Below, in pieces: positions 44,464-53,169 of a stretch of DNA of 64,000 nucleotides (its first letter is position 1; every line of letters starts with the position of its first letter). This DNA is from Aliiroseovarius halocynthiae (lineage in GTDB: Bacteria > Pseudomonadota > Alphaproteobacteria > Rhodobacterales > Rhodobacteraceae). Below the pieces are notes generated by a model. That model worked only from the letters and a program-made list of their open reading frames with translations, was not told where the DNA came from and did no database searches. The DNA lies in assembly GCF_007004645.1 (NCBI RefSeq), contig NZ_ML660019.1, positions 1,660,671 to 1,724,670 of the forward strand, written 5' to 3'. The position numbers were made by a program, and so were the translations under genes.

Positions 44464-45444
44464 TTAACGTCCCGTCTGAGAACCAAAATTATCTGCGAAA
44501 AAACGATACCAATTACGTCCCATGATGTCGGCAACTTCGCCGTCATTCATGCCCACAGCCTTCAGGCCGTTTTCGATGTTGCCGAAATGACGGTTATCTT
44601 CAAACCAGCAGGGCATTCGGGGGAAACCGGGTGCGGATTTGGATCCTTCGCCATAGTCGGTTTCCTTGGTCCAACGGCCCACGCGCATCCATTCCACTAC
44701 GCTGTCGGGCTGATCCTGACATAGGTCTGTGCCGATCCCCAAATGCTCCATCCCGTACCTGTCCGCCGTGCGCGCGATCATCCCGCAGAAGCTTTCCAGC
44801 GTGCAATCTGACTTGTCTTTCAGGTGGTGCGGATAAATCGAGAAACCGAACATGCCGCCGTTTTCAGTAACAGCGCGGATCACCGCATCTTTCTTGTTAC
44901 GCAGGGCGGGCGACCAGTCATACGGGTTTGCGTGCGTAATGGCGATGGGACGCTCGGACAGCTCGGCGGCCTCGATGGTCGAGCGATCCGCCGAGTGGCT
45001 CATGTCCACCACAAGGCCCACGCGGTTCATCTCTTTGATGACCTGTTTGCCCATGCGGGTGATGCCCATGTCTTCGGCTTCGTAACAGCCGGTCGCCAGA
45101 AGCGACTGGTTGTTATAGGTCAGCTGCATGAAACGGGCGCCAAGGGTGTGGGCGATCTCGACCAGACCGATGTCATCTTCAATGGGCGACGGATTCTGGA
45201 AGCCAAAGAACACAGCCGTGCGTCCAGTTTCGCAGGCCACGTCAATATCACTGGCCCACAGCCCCTTCATGATTAGGTCCGGATATTGTTCGAACCAGCG
45301 GTTCCACCTTTCAAAGTTCAGAACCGTTTCGCGGAAATTCTCGTGGTACGAGATGGTGACGTGGATCGCGTCCACGCCCCCTTCACGAAGCTGGTGGAAG
45401 ATCTTCTCGGACCAGTTGGCGTATTGAAGACCGTCGATCCGCAT
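44464..45444 (-). CDS. Peptidase M19 (renal dipeptidase) family protein with altered N-terminal metal motif
   Basis: 326 residues. The later M19 histidines are present (DMSHSADRS; AITHANPYD), as is HLGIGTDLCQDQP. The N-terminal metal ligands HxD of true dipeptidases are missing: the chain begins MRIDGLQYANW where DGHND would be expected. It may be a non-peptidase hydrolase of this subgroup. The start overlaps the aldehyde dehydrogenase stop by one base. A 272-bp gap follows before the 568-residue gene. Confidence 0.8.
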   Translation of the reverse strand: MRIDGLQYANWSEKIFHQLREGGVDAIHVTISYHENFRETVLNFERWNRWFEQYPDLIMKGLWASDIDVACETGRTAVFFGFQNPSPIEDDIGLVEIAHTLGARFMQLTYNNQSLLATGCYEAEDMGITRMGKQVIKEMNRVGLVVDMSHSADRSTIEAAELSERPIAITHANPYDWSPALRNKKDAVIRAVTENGGMFGFSIYPHHLKDKSDCTLESFCGMIARTADRYGMEHLGIGTDLCQDQPDSVVEWMRVGRWTKETDYGEGSKSAPGFPRMPCWFEDNRHFGNIENGLKAVGMNDGEVADIMGRNWYRFFADNFGSQTGR

Positions 45445-46892
45445 CAGACAGGGCCTGCGCTGATGTAAGCGGTCTTGACCGTGGTGTAGAACTCAGCGGC
45501 TGCCTTGCCCTGTTCACGCGGACCGTACGAGCTGTCGCCACGCCCACCGAACGGCACGTGATAATCCGTGCCTGCGGTCGGCAGGTTCACAGTGACGACA
45601 CCGGTCTGAGCGTTGCGGCGGAAATGCGTGGCGCGGGCCAGCGATTTCGTCACGATACCCGAGGTCAGGCCGAAGTCAGTGTCGTTGACGGTGGCCAGAG
45701 CTTCTTCATAGCTGCCTACCTTGATCACGGCGGTCAGCGGCGCGAACATTTCTTCGCGGTTGATGCGCATGTCATTGGTGGTGTTCAGGAACACGCCGGG
45801 CGACATGTAGAACCCTTGATGCGGCATCTCAAGACGCGCACCACCGCAGGCCAGTTCAGCACCTTCCGACTTGCCCAGATCCACATAGGCCAGATTTTCC
45901 GAAAGCTGCTGTTCGCTGACGACGGGGCCCATCTGCGTGCCCTCTTCCAGTGCGTGGCCAACCCTCATTGCCTGCGCCCCCGCTACCAGCTTTTCTGCAA
46001 AGGCATCATGGATGGCTTCATGCACAACCAAACGCGAGGACGCGGTACATTTCTGACCGGTGCCACCAAAGGCACCGCCCAACGCCAGCGTCACGGCCAG
46101 ATCCAAATCGGCGTCATCCATCACAGCCAGAGCGTTCTTCGATCCCATCTCCATCTGGACTTTGGTCAGGTTCTGAATGGCCGCAGTCGCGATACCCTTG
46201 CCCACAGGAACCGAGCCCGTGAAGGAAATGGCGTTTACTTTCGGGCTTTCCACCAGACGCTGGCCGATTTCGCGACCTGCGCCCATCACCAGGCTAAACA
46301 AACCCCTGGGGATGTCCTGCCGGTTGATGATTTCCGCCAATGCAACCGCCGAAGCAGGTGTCACGTTGGCTGGCTTCCACACCACGGCGTTGCCATAGCA
46401 AAGCGCCGGAGCAATCTTCCATGATGCGGTTGCAGTCGGGAAGTTCCAAGGTGAGATGATAGCGACAGTGCCGATAGCTTCGCGACGGACGTCCACTTCG
46501 ATATCTGGGCGAACCGAGTCGGCATTCTCGCCGATCTGCCGCAGCGTTTCTGCTGCATAATAGGTGAAAAACTGACCTGCGCGGTAAACTTCGCCCTTGC
46601 CTTCCGCCAGAGGCTTACCCTCCTCCCGCGACAGCAAAGCGCCAAGTTCCTCAGCACGCGCCATCAGCTCGTTGCCAATAGACATCAGCACCGAATACTT
46701 GCGTTCGATCCCATAAGAGGCCCATTCAGTCTGTGCGATCTTCGCTTGATCAAGCGCAGCTTCCAACTGATCCGACGATGCCTGTGCAAACATTCCGACC
46801 AGATCAGAAAGATCGGATGGGTTTCGGTTCTCGACCTCGCTGACACCTGCTGTCCAAGTGCCCGCGATAAGGTTCAGTTTGGTATCGGTCAT
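45444..46892 (-). CDS. NAD(P)-dependent aldehyde dehydrogenase (ketoglutarate-semialdehyde-dehydrogenase-like)
   Basis: 482 residues. The catalytic Cys lies in GGTGQKCTASSR, with the upstream EMGSKNALAVMDDADLD holding the general-base Glu. The C-terminal YGPREQGKAAAEFYTTVKTAY resembles 2-oxoglutarate semialdehyde dehydrogenases. I chose the ATG at 46892; a TTG at 46910 is an alternative. It is divergent from the LysR gene. Confidence 0.88.
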   Translation of the reverse strand: MTDTKLNLIAGTWTAGVSEVENRNPSDLSDLVGMFAQASSDQLEAALDQAKIAQTEWASYGIERKYSVLMSIGNELMARAEELGALLSREEGKPLAEGKGEVYRAGQFFTYYAAETLRQIGENADSVRPDIEVDVRREAIGTVAIISPWNFPTATASWKIAPALCYGNAVVWKPANVTPASAVALAEIINRQDIPRGLFSLVMGAGREIGQRLVESPKVNAISFTGSVPVGKGIATAAIQNLTKVQMEMGSKNALAVMDDADLDLAVTLALGGAFGGTGQKCTASSRLVVHEAIHDAFAEKLVAGAQAMRVGHALEEGTQMGPVVSEQQLSENLAYVDLGKSEGAELACGGARLEMPHQGFYMSPGVFLNTTNDMRINREEMFAPLTAVIKVGSYEEALATVNDTDFGLTSGIVTKSLARATHFRRNAQTGVVTVNLPTAGTDYHVPFGGRGDSSYGPREQGKAAAEFYTTVKTAYISAGPV

Positions 46893-46997
46893 CCGAGAGT
46901 CTCCGCTCAATTCTGCGCAATTTCTGGACCAGTATGGACAAATCAGAATATTTCAGTCAAACTAAAATAAGTGAACTAAATTTCAGAAAACTTGAAG

Positions 46998-47894
46998 ATG
47001 GCACTAAAGATCGAAATGCTCCGCTGTTTTGCCGCCGTCGCCAGGACCGGGAAACTGTCCGAAGCCGCGCTCCAACTCAACCGCACGCCATCGGCGGTCT
47101 CAATGATGCTCAAACAGCTTGAGGAGCATCTGGGAGAACCCCTATTTAAGACGGATCGCAAAAACCGGCTGACCGCCTTGGGCAGTTTTGCTTTGGAACA
47201 GGCCGAGCGCGAGCTGTATCAGTTCGACAGCACGGTGCACGCAATCGAAAGCTTCGCGAATGCACAGCACGGGCACGTCCGTGTCGCGGCGGTCCCATCT
47301 GTCGCCGCAACGGTGCTTCCGCGCGCAATTACTGAATTTCTAAACAGATTTCCGGGAGTCCAGATAGAATTGCGCGACATGGACTCGACCACGATCCTGC
47401 ATGAACTATCGCGCGGCAGGGTAGATATCGGCATCGCGACTGCTGGTCTCAGCGCAAGCACTCTGCATTGCGAAGATCTTCTGTCGGACCAATTTGGATT
47501 GATCTGCTCGGCGCATCACCCCTTGGCAAATCTGGACCAAGATTTGACTTGGGAGATGATCTCGCAGCACCCATTCATCGCCAACAATCTGTCCCGTGTC
47601 ATCACCGCACCTGCATTCCAACGCCTGCATTCAGGGGCAACTCTGAGCGTGCACAACATCACGTCGCTTCTCGCCATGGTGCGCGCTGAACTGGGAGTGA
47701 CAATCCTGCCTGAAATGGCACTGAAAACCGTTTCAAGCGAAGATTTTGTATTCACCCCCCTGCCAGAGTCCCCGCCCGAGCGCCAAATTCACTTGTTACG
47801 AAACGCTGATTCTCCTGCATCCCCCGCCGCACGAGAGTTGGAAAGCCAGATATTTGCTACGGTTTCGGAGTTCGAGATGGAGAAAGCCTTATGA
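46998..47894 (+). CDS. LysR family transcriptional regulator
   Basis: 298 residues. The N-terminal HTH (CFAAVARTGKLSEAALQLNRTPSAVSMMLKQLEEHLG) is followed by a substrate-binding domain. It is divergent from the aldehyde dehydrogenase with about 105 bases between, the classical LysR arrangement. The stop overlaps the GlxA start by four bases, so the two regulators are translationally coupled. I chose the ATG at 46998 over a TTG at 46992. Confidence 0.9.
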   Translation: MALKIEMLRCFAAVARTGKLSEAALQLNRTPSAVSMMLKQLEEHLGEPLFKTDRKNRLTALGSFALEQAERELYQFDSTVHAIESFANAQHGHVRVAAVPSVAATVLPRAITEFLNRFPGVQIELRDMDSTTILHELSRGRVDIGIATAGLSASTLHCEDLLSDQFGLICSAHHPLANLDQDLTWEMISQHPFIANNLSRVITAPAFQRLHSGATLSVHNITSLLAMVRAELGVTILPEMALKTVSSEDFVFTPLPESPPERQIHLLRNADSPASPAARELESQIFATVSEFEMEKAL

Positions 47895-48889
47895 CTCGCA
47901 TTGTCACCTTGGGTTTCGTCATCTTTCCTAGTTTCCCGATGGCCTGCCTAACCTCGGCGATTGAACCGCTGCGAGCTGCGAACGAAATCTCTGGGACCGA
48001 GAGCTTTCGCTGGCAAGTATTGGGTGAAACCGGGCAGCCTGTCACCTCATCCGCCGGTGTGGTATTCGCCCCTGATCACATAATGACGGATGTCGGAACT
48101 CTGGACTACCTCTTCCTGTCGTCAAGCCCCGACGGCATATTCAAGCAACGTGCAAAAGCACAAGCTTGGCTGCAACGTCATCTCCGCAAGGGGGGGACAA
48201 TTGGCGCGTTCAGCGGTGGCGTGTTTCCACTGGCCCGGACAGGATTGATGAAGGGACATCCAGCCTCGGTCCACTGGTGTTACGATTCAGCCTTCGCAGC
48301 CGAATTCCCCGATGTCGACGTCGTGAAAACAGTAATTTGCGAAGGTCACCAACGCCTTACAGTAGCAGGCGCAGCGGCAGTCTTTGATCTGATGCTCAGC
48401 CTGATCGAGAACACCTGCGGCGCAGAGGTCATGACCGAGGTCGCCTGTTGGTTCCAGCATCCCTTTGTCCGCACCGGCGAAGTCTCGCAAAAAACACCCT
48501 CGCTGACGACGGAAGCAACAATCGACACCCTGCCGAAGCAAATCAGCAAAGCAATTCAAATGTTTGTCGAGCATATTGAAGACCCGGTCCAAATCAAAGA
48601 CGTGGCCGAAGCCGTGAATATGTCAACGCGCAGTCTTGAGCGCAGCTTTCGTCGTGCAACCGGGGAAAGCCCGCTAAAATACTATCGCCTTCTGCGTTTG
48701 AAGCAAGCGCGGCAGCTGGTTCTGTATTCAAGCGACACCCTGACCGAGATCGCCTATTCGGTGGGCTATGCGTCAACCGCGCCGATGATGAAACACTACA
48801 AAGCCGTCTACGGCGTGACGCCCCATGAGGACCGTAAGAACAGCAACAGTTTCCGCGTCACTGATGGCAGCTGCCTGCCATCAGTCTAA
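47891..48889 (+). CDS. GlxA family transcriptional regulator beside the sox operon
   Basis: 332 residues. DJ-1/PfpI-like domain (LGFVIFPSFPMACLTSAIEPLRAANE; IGAFSGGVFPLARTG) plus AraC-type HTH (VNMSTRSLERSFRRATGESPLKYY; AYSVGYASTAPMMKHYKAVYG). Similar regulators (GbdR, SouR, DhcR) activate betaine and sarcosine catabolism in Pseudomonas. It is coupled to the LysR gene and converges on soxG with a 9-base overlap of the two 3' ends. It probably controls the sox-like operon. Confidence 0.88.
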   Translation: MTRIVTLGFVIFPSFPMACLTSAIEPLRAANEISGTESFRWQVLGETGQPVTSSAGVVFAPDHIMTDVGTLDYLFLSSSPDGIFKQRAKAQAWLQRHLRKGGTIGAFSGGVFPLARTGLMKGHPASVHWCYDSAFAAEFPDVDVVKTVICEGHQRLTVAGAAAVFDLMLSLIENTCGAEVMTEVACWFQHPFVRTGEVSQKTPSLTTEATIDTLPKQISKAIQMFVEHIEDPVQIKDVAEAVNMSTRSLERSFRRATGESPLKYYRLLRLKQARQLVLYSSDTLTEIAYSVGYASTAPMMKHYKAVYGVTPHEDRKNSNSFRVTDGSCLPSV

Positions 48890-49447
48890 GCCGCAAACGG
48901 ATTGGGCGGTCTGCATCAAAGCGTGATGCAGCGACCCGGCGGACGAACGCGGTCCGATCACAGTGAACACGCCGTCCTGCCGCCACATGAAACACCCAAG
49001 ATGATGGATCTGCGTCCGTGTCACTGCGCCGACGGCCATCTGCTGGCAATCGGCGTTACACAGACGCTCCAGCACCGCGATTGTGGCCTCGCCGCTCAGG
49101 TCAAATCGGCACCAGCCATCGGTCTGCTCGACCACGGATGCGCTGCCTTCCACTGCAGCTTTCACCTGCCGCGCCAAATCCTCGTTTCCGCCATAGGGCG
49201 CGTCCACCATCCAGCTTTCTGGGCCAATCCAGAACGCCGCATAGGCACTTCCCGCAGCCGACTGCCCCACGGAAGGCAATTCAAAGCCAAGGAAAGCACT
49301 GGCCTTTTCCCTGAATTCTTTGCACCCTTCACGCGCTGTCAAAGACGCCAGAGCCCGATCAGGGACTTCCGCAATTGTAAGGGCCGAGAACTGATCCACA
49401 CGCGCGGTTTCGGCGCCCAGCGGAGTGATTGGTTTCAAATTATGCAC
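48881..49447 (-). CDS. soxG: Sarcosine oxidase gamma-subunit-like protein
   Basis: 188 residues. SoxG-type features are visible: KPITPLGAETARVDQFSALTIAEV near the start, WIGPESWMVDAPY and WCRFDLSGEATIAVLERLCNAD. It completes the heterotetrameric SoxBDAG-type complex. It overlaps soxA by 8 bases and is the last gene of the operon. Its 3' end overlaps the convergent GlxA gene. Confidence 0.85.
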   Translation of the reverse strand: MHNLKPITPLGAETARVDQFSALTIAEVPDRALASLTAREGCKEFREKASAFLGFELPSVGQSAAGSAYAAFWIGPESWMVDAPYGGNEDLARQVKAAVEGSASVVEQTDGWCRFDLSGEATIAVLERLCNADCQQMAVGAVTRTQIHHLGCFMWRQDGVFTVIGPRSSAGSLHHALMQTAQSVCGLD

Positions 49448-52397
49448 GCAAACGCTCCCCGTCTGGATCTACAAAATGGGCGCTAACGACTTCCGCGCGG
49501 ATGTCTTGCCCCTCCAACGGGTTCACCACCCGAAGGATTTCGCCCATGCGATCCGCCCCCCCCTTCAGGAAAGCCAGCCCGATCGAGCTTTCAAGGATCG
49601 GAGAATAGGCCGCCGAGGTGACATAGCCCTGATCGGTCTTCGCACTGACATCCCCGTCAGCGTTCATCAAATGCGCCCCCGCCGGGATTGCATCACGCGC
49701 ATCTACGGGGCGCAAGCCAACCAAACGAAGCGCATTGTCTTCGTTCAGCCCCTCACGCTCGCTTAAGACGTTGCCGATGCAGTCTTTCTTCTTGCTGACC
49801 ATCCGACCAAGCCCAAGGTTCAGCGCCGTCGTCGTCCCGTTCAGTTCGTTTCCTGCCGCATGTCCCTTTTCGATCCGCATAACGCCCAGCGCCTCGGTTC
49901 CATAGGGGGTGACGTCGAACTCTTCGCCCGCTTCCATCAAGGCACGGATCATCGCGTCACCATAACGTGTCGGCACAGCGATTTCATAGGCCAACTCGCC
50001 CGAGAACGAGATCCGGAACAGCCGCGCGCGCAGCCCGCCGCACACTGTGACCTCGCCACAGGCCATGAACGGAAACGCGTCATTGGAAATGTCGAACTCG
50101 GGATCGACGATCTTTTGTAGCAGATTGCGCGCATTCGGACCCGCCACGGCATATTGCGCCCAAGCTTCAGTGGTCGAGATCAACTGTACATCCAGATCCG
50201 GCCACAGACACTGACGGGCAAACTCCATGTTGCGATAAACCAGAACCGCATTCGCCGTTGTCGTGGTTACCACAAAATGATCCTCGGCCAGACGGGCGGC
50301 TGTGCCGTCATCGTAAGCGATCCCATCCTCGCGCAGCATCACACCATAGCGCACCTTGCCTATGGCAAGTTTTGCAAAACCATTGGCATAGATCTTGTTC
50401 AGGAAGGTCGCTGCATCCGCGCCCTGCACGTCGATTTTACCCAGCGTTGTGACATCACACACGCCCACGGAATTCCGTGTCTGCCTCACCTCGCGTTCGA
50501 CGGACTGCCGCCAATGGGTCTCGCCCGGTTTGGGGAACCATTGCGCACGCATCCAGTTGCCAACCTCGACAAAGACTGCGCCCTGTTCGGTCGCCCATTT
50601 GTGGCTTGGCGTTTCGCGGGTGGGGTGGAAGTCCTTCCCGACCGAGCGTCCGGCCAGCGCACCCATGGTGACAGGCGTGTAAGGCGGTCTGAAAATCGTG
50701 GTTCCGGTTTCGGGAATGGACTTTCCGGTCAGCTCGGCCATGACGGCCAGACCGCCCATATTCGAGGTCTTGCCCTGATCGGTTGCCATCCCCAGCGTGG
50801 TATAGCGCTTCAGATGCTCGACCGAACGGAAGTTTTCCTGATGCGCCAGCTTGATGTCCTTCACGGTCACATCGTTTTGCTGGTCAATCCACGCCCGGCC
50901 TTTGCTCGCTTTCACATACCAAAACGGCGTCAGCGAAATTTTGGCATCCTCGGCCTTGGGCAAATCAGGCAATTGGGCTCTTATGCCCAGATCATCCAGC
51001 GCATCCTTGGCGGCCTGCGCGCCCGTCTTCAGCGCGCCCATCGTGGACAGATCACCATTGGCGGCACCTGCGACACGCATTCCAAAGGGCAGCTCTCCGC
51101 CCGGAATGAAAGCCGCAATGGCGTCGTTCCACACCGGCTTGCCGCGCTGATGGCAGGTCAGATGCACATTCGGGTTCCACCCGCCCGATACGGCCAGCGC
51201 GCCGCAGTTCAAATCGCGCAGCTCGCCCGAGGCGAGACGCAGCTTGACCGAGCGAAGGCCCAGACGGCCCGTACTGTCGACAACCTGTGCGCCAGCAAAG
51301 ACCTCGGCTCCAGACAGCGATGGGGCATCGGGACGGATGTCGATCACGCCGGTGACAGTCACGCCTTTGGCCATCAGATCCGCAGCCGTTCGGTGTCCGT
51401 CATCGTTATTGGTAAAGATCGCCACCTGTTTATGCGGCGTGACAGCCCAACGGTTGGCGTAGGCGCGAACGGCCCCCGCCAGCATAACGCCGGGACGGTC
51501 GTTGTTTTCGAACGCAATCGGGCGTTCCGTAGCACCTGCCGCCAGAACCGCACGTTTCGAATAGATCCGCCACAGCACCTGACGCGGCTTGCCGCTTTCC
51601 GGCACCGCCAGATGGTCCGAGACACGTTCGACCGCGCCATAGATCCCGTGATCAAACGCTCCAATCACTGTGGTCCGAGTCAGAATACGAACATTCGGTA
51701 GCGCCACCAGTTCGGCCACAACAGACGCAGCCCAGTCAGACCCAGCCATATCCCCGATCTGGTGGGTTTCTGCGTTCAGACGTCCGCCAGTGACGAAATC
51801 TTCCTCGGCCAAGATCACGCGTGCGCCCGCGCGTCCAGCCGTCAGCGCCGCCATCAATCCAGCGGGCCCCGAGCCGATCACCAGCAGGTCGCAATGCCGG
51901 AACCCCTTGTCATAGCAATCCGGGTCGTCTTGAAAAGATACCGACCCCAGCCCCGCAGCCTTACGGATCACGGGTTCATAGAGCTTCTCCCAGAACGCTT
52001 TAGGCCACATGAAGGTTTTGTAGTAAAACCCGGCTGTCAGGAAATTGCTGAACCGATCATTGATCCCCATGAAATCGTATTTCAACGAAGGGAACCGGTT
52101 TTGTGATCGCGCATCCAAACCGTCATACAGCTCGGCCACAGTGGCGCGAGTATTCGGCTCCTGACGCGCGCCGCTCCGCAGTTCGACCAAGGCGTTGGGT
52201 TCCTCGGATCCGGCGGTCATCACGCCGCGCGGGCGGTGATATTTGAACGACCGGCCCATAAGGCGCACACCATTGGCCAGCAGCGCCGAGGCAAGCGTGT
52301 CGCCTTGGTGCCCCTGATACTCGGCACCATCAAATGAGAATGACAGGCGCGTGGACTGATCGACCAGACCGCCGCCAAGGCGATTGCTGTGTGTCAT
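49440..52397 (-). CDS. soxA: Sarcosine oxidase alpha-subunit-like protein
   Basis: 985 residues from an ATG at 52397 that overlaps soxD by four bases; a longer frame reaches 52514. An N-terminal Fer2_4-like region (1-110) is followed by an NAD-binding oxidoreductase part (DLLVIGSGPAGLMAALTAGRAGARV) and a C-terminal GcvT-like folate-binding domain (about 600-985, with RISFSGELAYEIAVP). In the true enzyme this subunit binds NAD+ and passes the methylene group to tetrahydrofolate. It is full length. Confidence 0.92.
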   Translation of the reverse strand: MTHSNRLGGGLVDQSTRLSFSFDGAEYQGHQGDTLASALLANGVRLMGRSFKYHRPRGVMTAGSEEPNALVELRSGARQEPNTRATVAELYDGLDARSQNRFPSLKYDFMGINDRFSNFLTAGFYYKTFMWPKAFWEKLYEPVIRKAAGLGSVSFQDDPDCYDKGFRHCDLLVIGSGPAGLMAALTAGRAGARVILAEEDFVTGGRLNAETHQIGDMAGSDWAASVVAELVALPNVRILTRTTVIGAFDHGIYGAVERVSDHLAVPESGKPRQVLWRIYSKRAVLAAGATERPIAFENNDRPGVMLAGAVRAYANRWAVTPHKQVAIFTNNDDGHRTAADLMAKGVTVTGVIDIRPDAPSLSGAEVFAGAQVVDSTGRLGLRSVKLRLASGELRDLNCGALAVSGGWNPNVHLTCHQRGKPVWNDAIAAFIPGGELPFGMRVAGAANGDLSTMGALKTGAQAAKDALDDLGIRAQLPDLPKAEDAKISLTPFWYVKASKGRAWIDQQNDVTVKDIKLAHQENFRSVEHLKRYTTLGMATDQGKTSNMGGLAVMAELTGKSIPETGTTIFRPPYTPVTMGALAGRSVGKDFHPTRETPSHKWATEQGAVFVEVGNWMRAQWFPKPGETHWRQSVEREVRQTRNSVGVCDVTTLGKIDVQGADAATFLNKIYANGFAKLAIGKVRYGVMLREDGIAYDDGTAARLAEDHFVVTTTTANAVLVYRNMEFARQCLWPDLDVQLISTTEAWAQYAVAGPNARNLLQKIVDPEFDISNDAFPFMACGEVTVCGGLRARLFRISFSGELAYEIAVPTRYGDAMIRALMEAGEEFDVTPYGTEALGVMRIEKGHAAGNELNGTTTALNLGLGRMVSKKKDCIGNVLSEREGLNEDNALRLVGLRPVDARDAIPAGAHLMNADGDVSAKTDQGYVTSAAYSPILESSIGLAFLKGGADRMGEILRVVNPLEGQDIRAEVVSAHFVDPDGERLRA

Positions 52398-52681
52398 GTG
52401 CTGCGTCCCTCGTTCCGGGCCACGTCGCGGGCCAGTTGGACATCCGTTATTTCGTGCGTGACGGTGTTGCGGGTCACAACCAGCCAAGAACGATCCCCTG
52501 CCTCGTGAAACCAAAGCTCACGATGCAGGCCAGCCGGATTGTCGCGCAGATAGAGATACTCGTGAAACTGATCGGCTGCGTCATCTGCCTGCCAATCCGG
52601 CCGCTGGATCAGTGCCGCATCGCCCAGATAGGTAAACTCTTGCGCGTCACGCGGACCTAGAAGCGGGTGATTAATCAGCAT
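52394..52681 (-). CDS. soxD: Sarcosine oxidase delta-subunit-like protein without the zinc cysteines
   Basis: 95 residues. The fold is recognisable from GPRDAQEFTYLGDA, YLYLRDNPAGLHRELWFHEAG and SWLVVTRNTVTHEI. In known SoxD a zinc ion is held by two N-terminal Cys, His59 and Cys63. Here the N-terminal CPxCG is HPLLG and position 63 is Asp; only His59 is kept. This suggests a subfamily without the zinc and possibly with another substrate. It overlaps the neighbouring genes on both sides. Confidence 0.85.
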   Translation of the reverse strand: MLINHPLLGPRDAQEFTYLGDAALIQRPDWQADDAADQFHEYLYLRDNPAGLHRELWFHEAGDRSWLVVTRNTVTHEITDVQLARDVARNEGRST

Positions 52682-53159
52682 GTGTCACCTCGGCGGATTT
52701 GTGTTGAATGTTGATGTTGTTGATCTGCCGCATCCATTGGGCACGCAGCTCGTCGCTTTCGGCGCCGACATCATAGGCTGGGCTGCATGTCGGGCGACAG
52801 CTCGTGACCGAGATGACCACGATGGCCGTCGCGTGCAGGGTCAAGTCGGGCCACAGCTTGCGATAGGGGCGCGACAGAGCGGGGAAGTCCGATGCATCCT
52901 GCGTGACAATCCGCGCCTGCCCTTTAAGCAGCACAGAGCGTCGCGTCAGGATGTCCACGAAGCTGACCTCGACCTCGGGCCGCACGGCGATGTTTGCCAA
53001 CGTATCGGGCGAGCGGATGGCCGCAAAACCGATCGTCGCATCGTCATGCACGACAAACGTCCCTTTCGGGGACAGGTTTGGTCGCCCCTCCTGATCTGCG
53101 GTGGCAATATGCCCAAGCCGCCAGTTGGCAATCATGTCTTTTGCAAAATCTGGGATCAT
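52671..53159 (-). CDS. Pyridoxamine-5'-phosphate-oxidase-like flavin-nucleotide-binding protein
   Basis: 162 residues from an ATG at 53159. The split-barrel motif GHIATADQEGRPNLSPKGTF is followed by FAAIRSPDTLANI and VSFVDILTRRSVLLKGQARIV. A C-terminal SCRPTCSPAYD and a tail rich in Asn and Gln complete it. It sits between soxB and soxD, overlapping soxD by 11 bases, so it is a member of the operon although it is not a subunit of characterised sarcosine oxidases. It may bind FMN or another cofactor and help assemble the complex; the role is unknown. Confidence 0.8.
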   Translation of the reverse strand: MIPDFAKDMIANWRLGHIATADQEGRPNLSPKGTFVVHDDATIGFAAIRSPDTLANIAVRPEVEVSFVDILTRRSVLLKGQARIVTQDASDFPALSRPYRKLWPDLTLHATAIVVISVTSCRPTCSPAYDVGAESDELRAQWMRQINNINIQHKSAEVTHAD

Positions 53160-53169
53160 CGATACGCCC

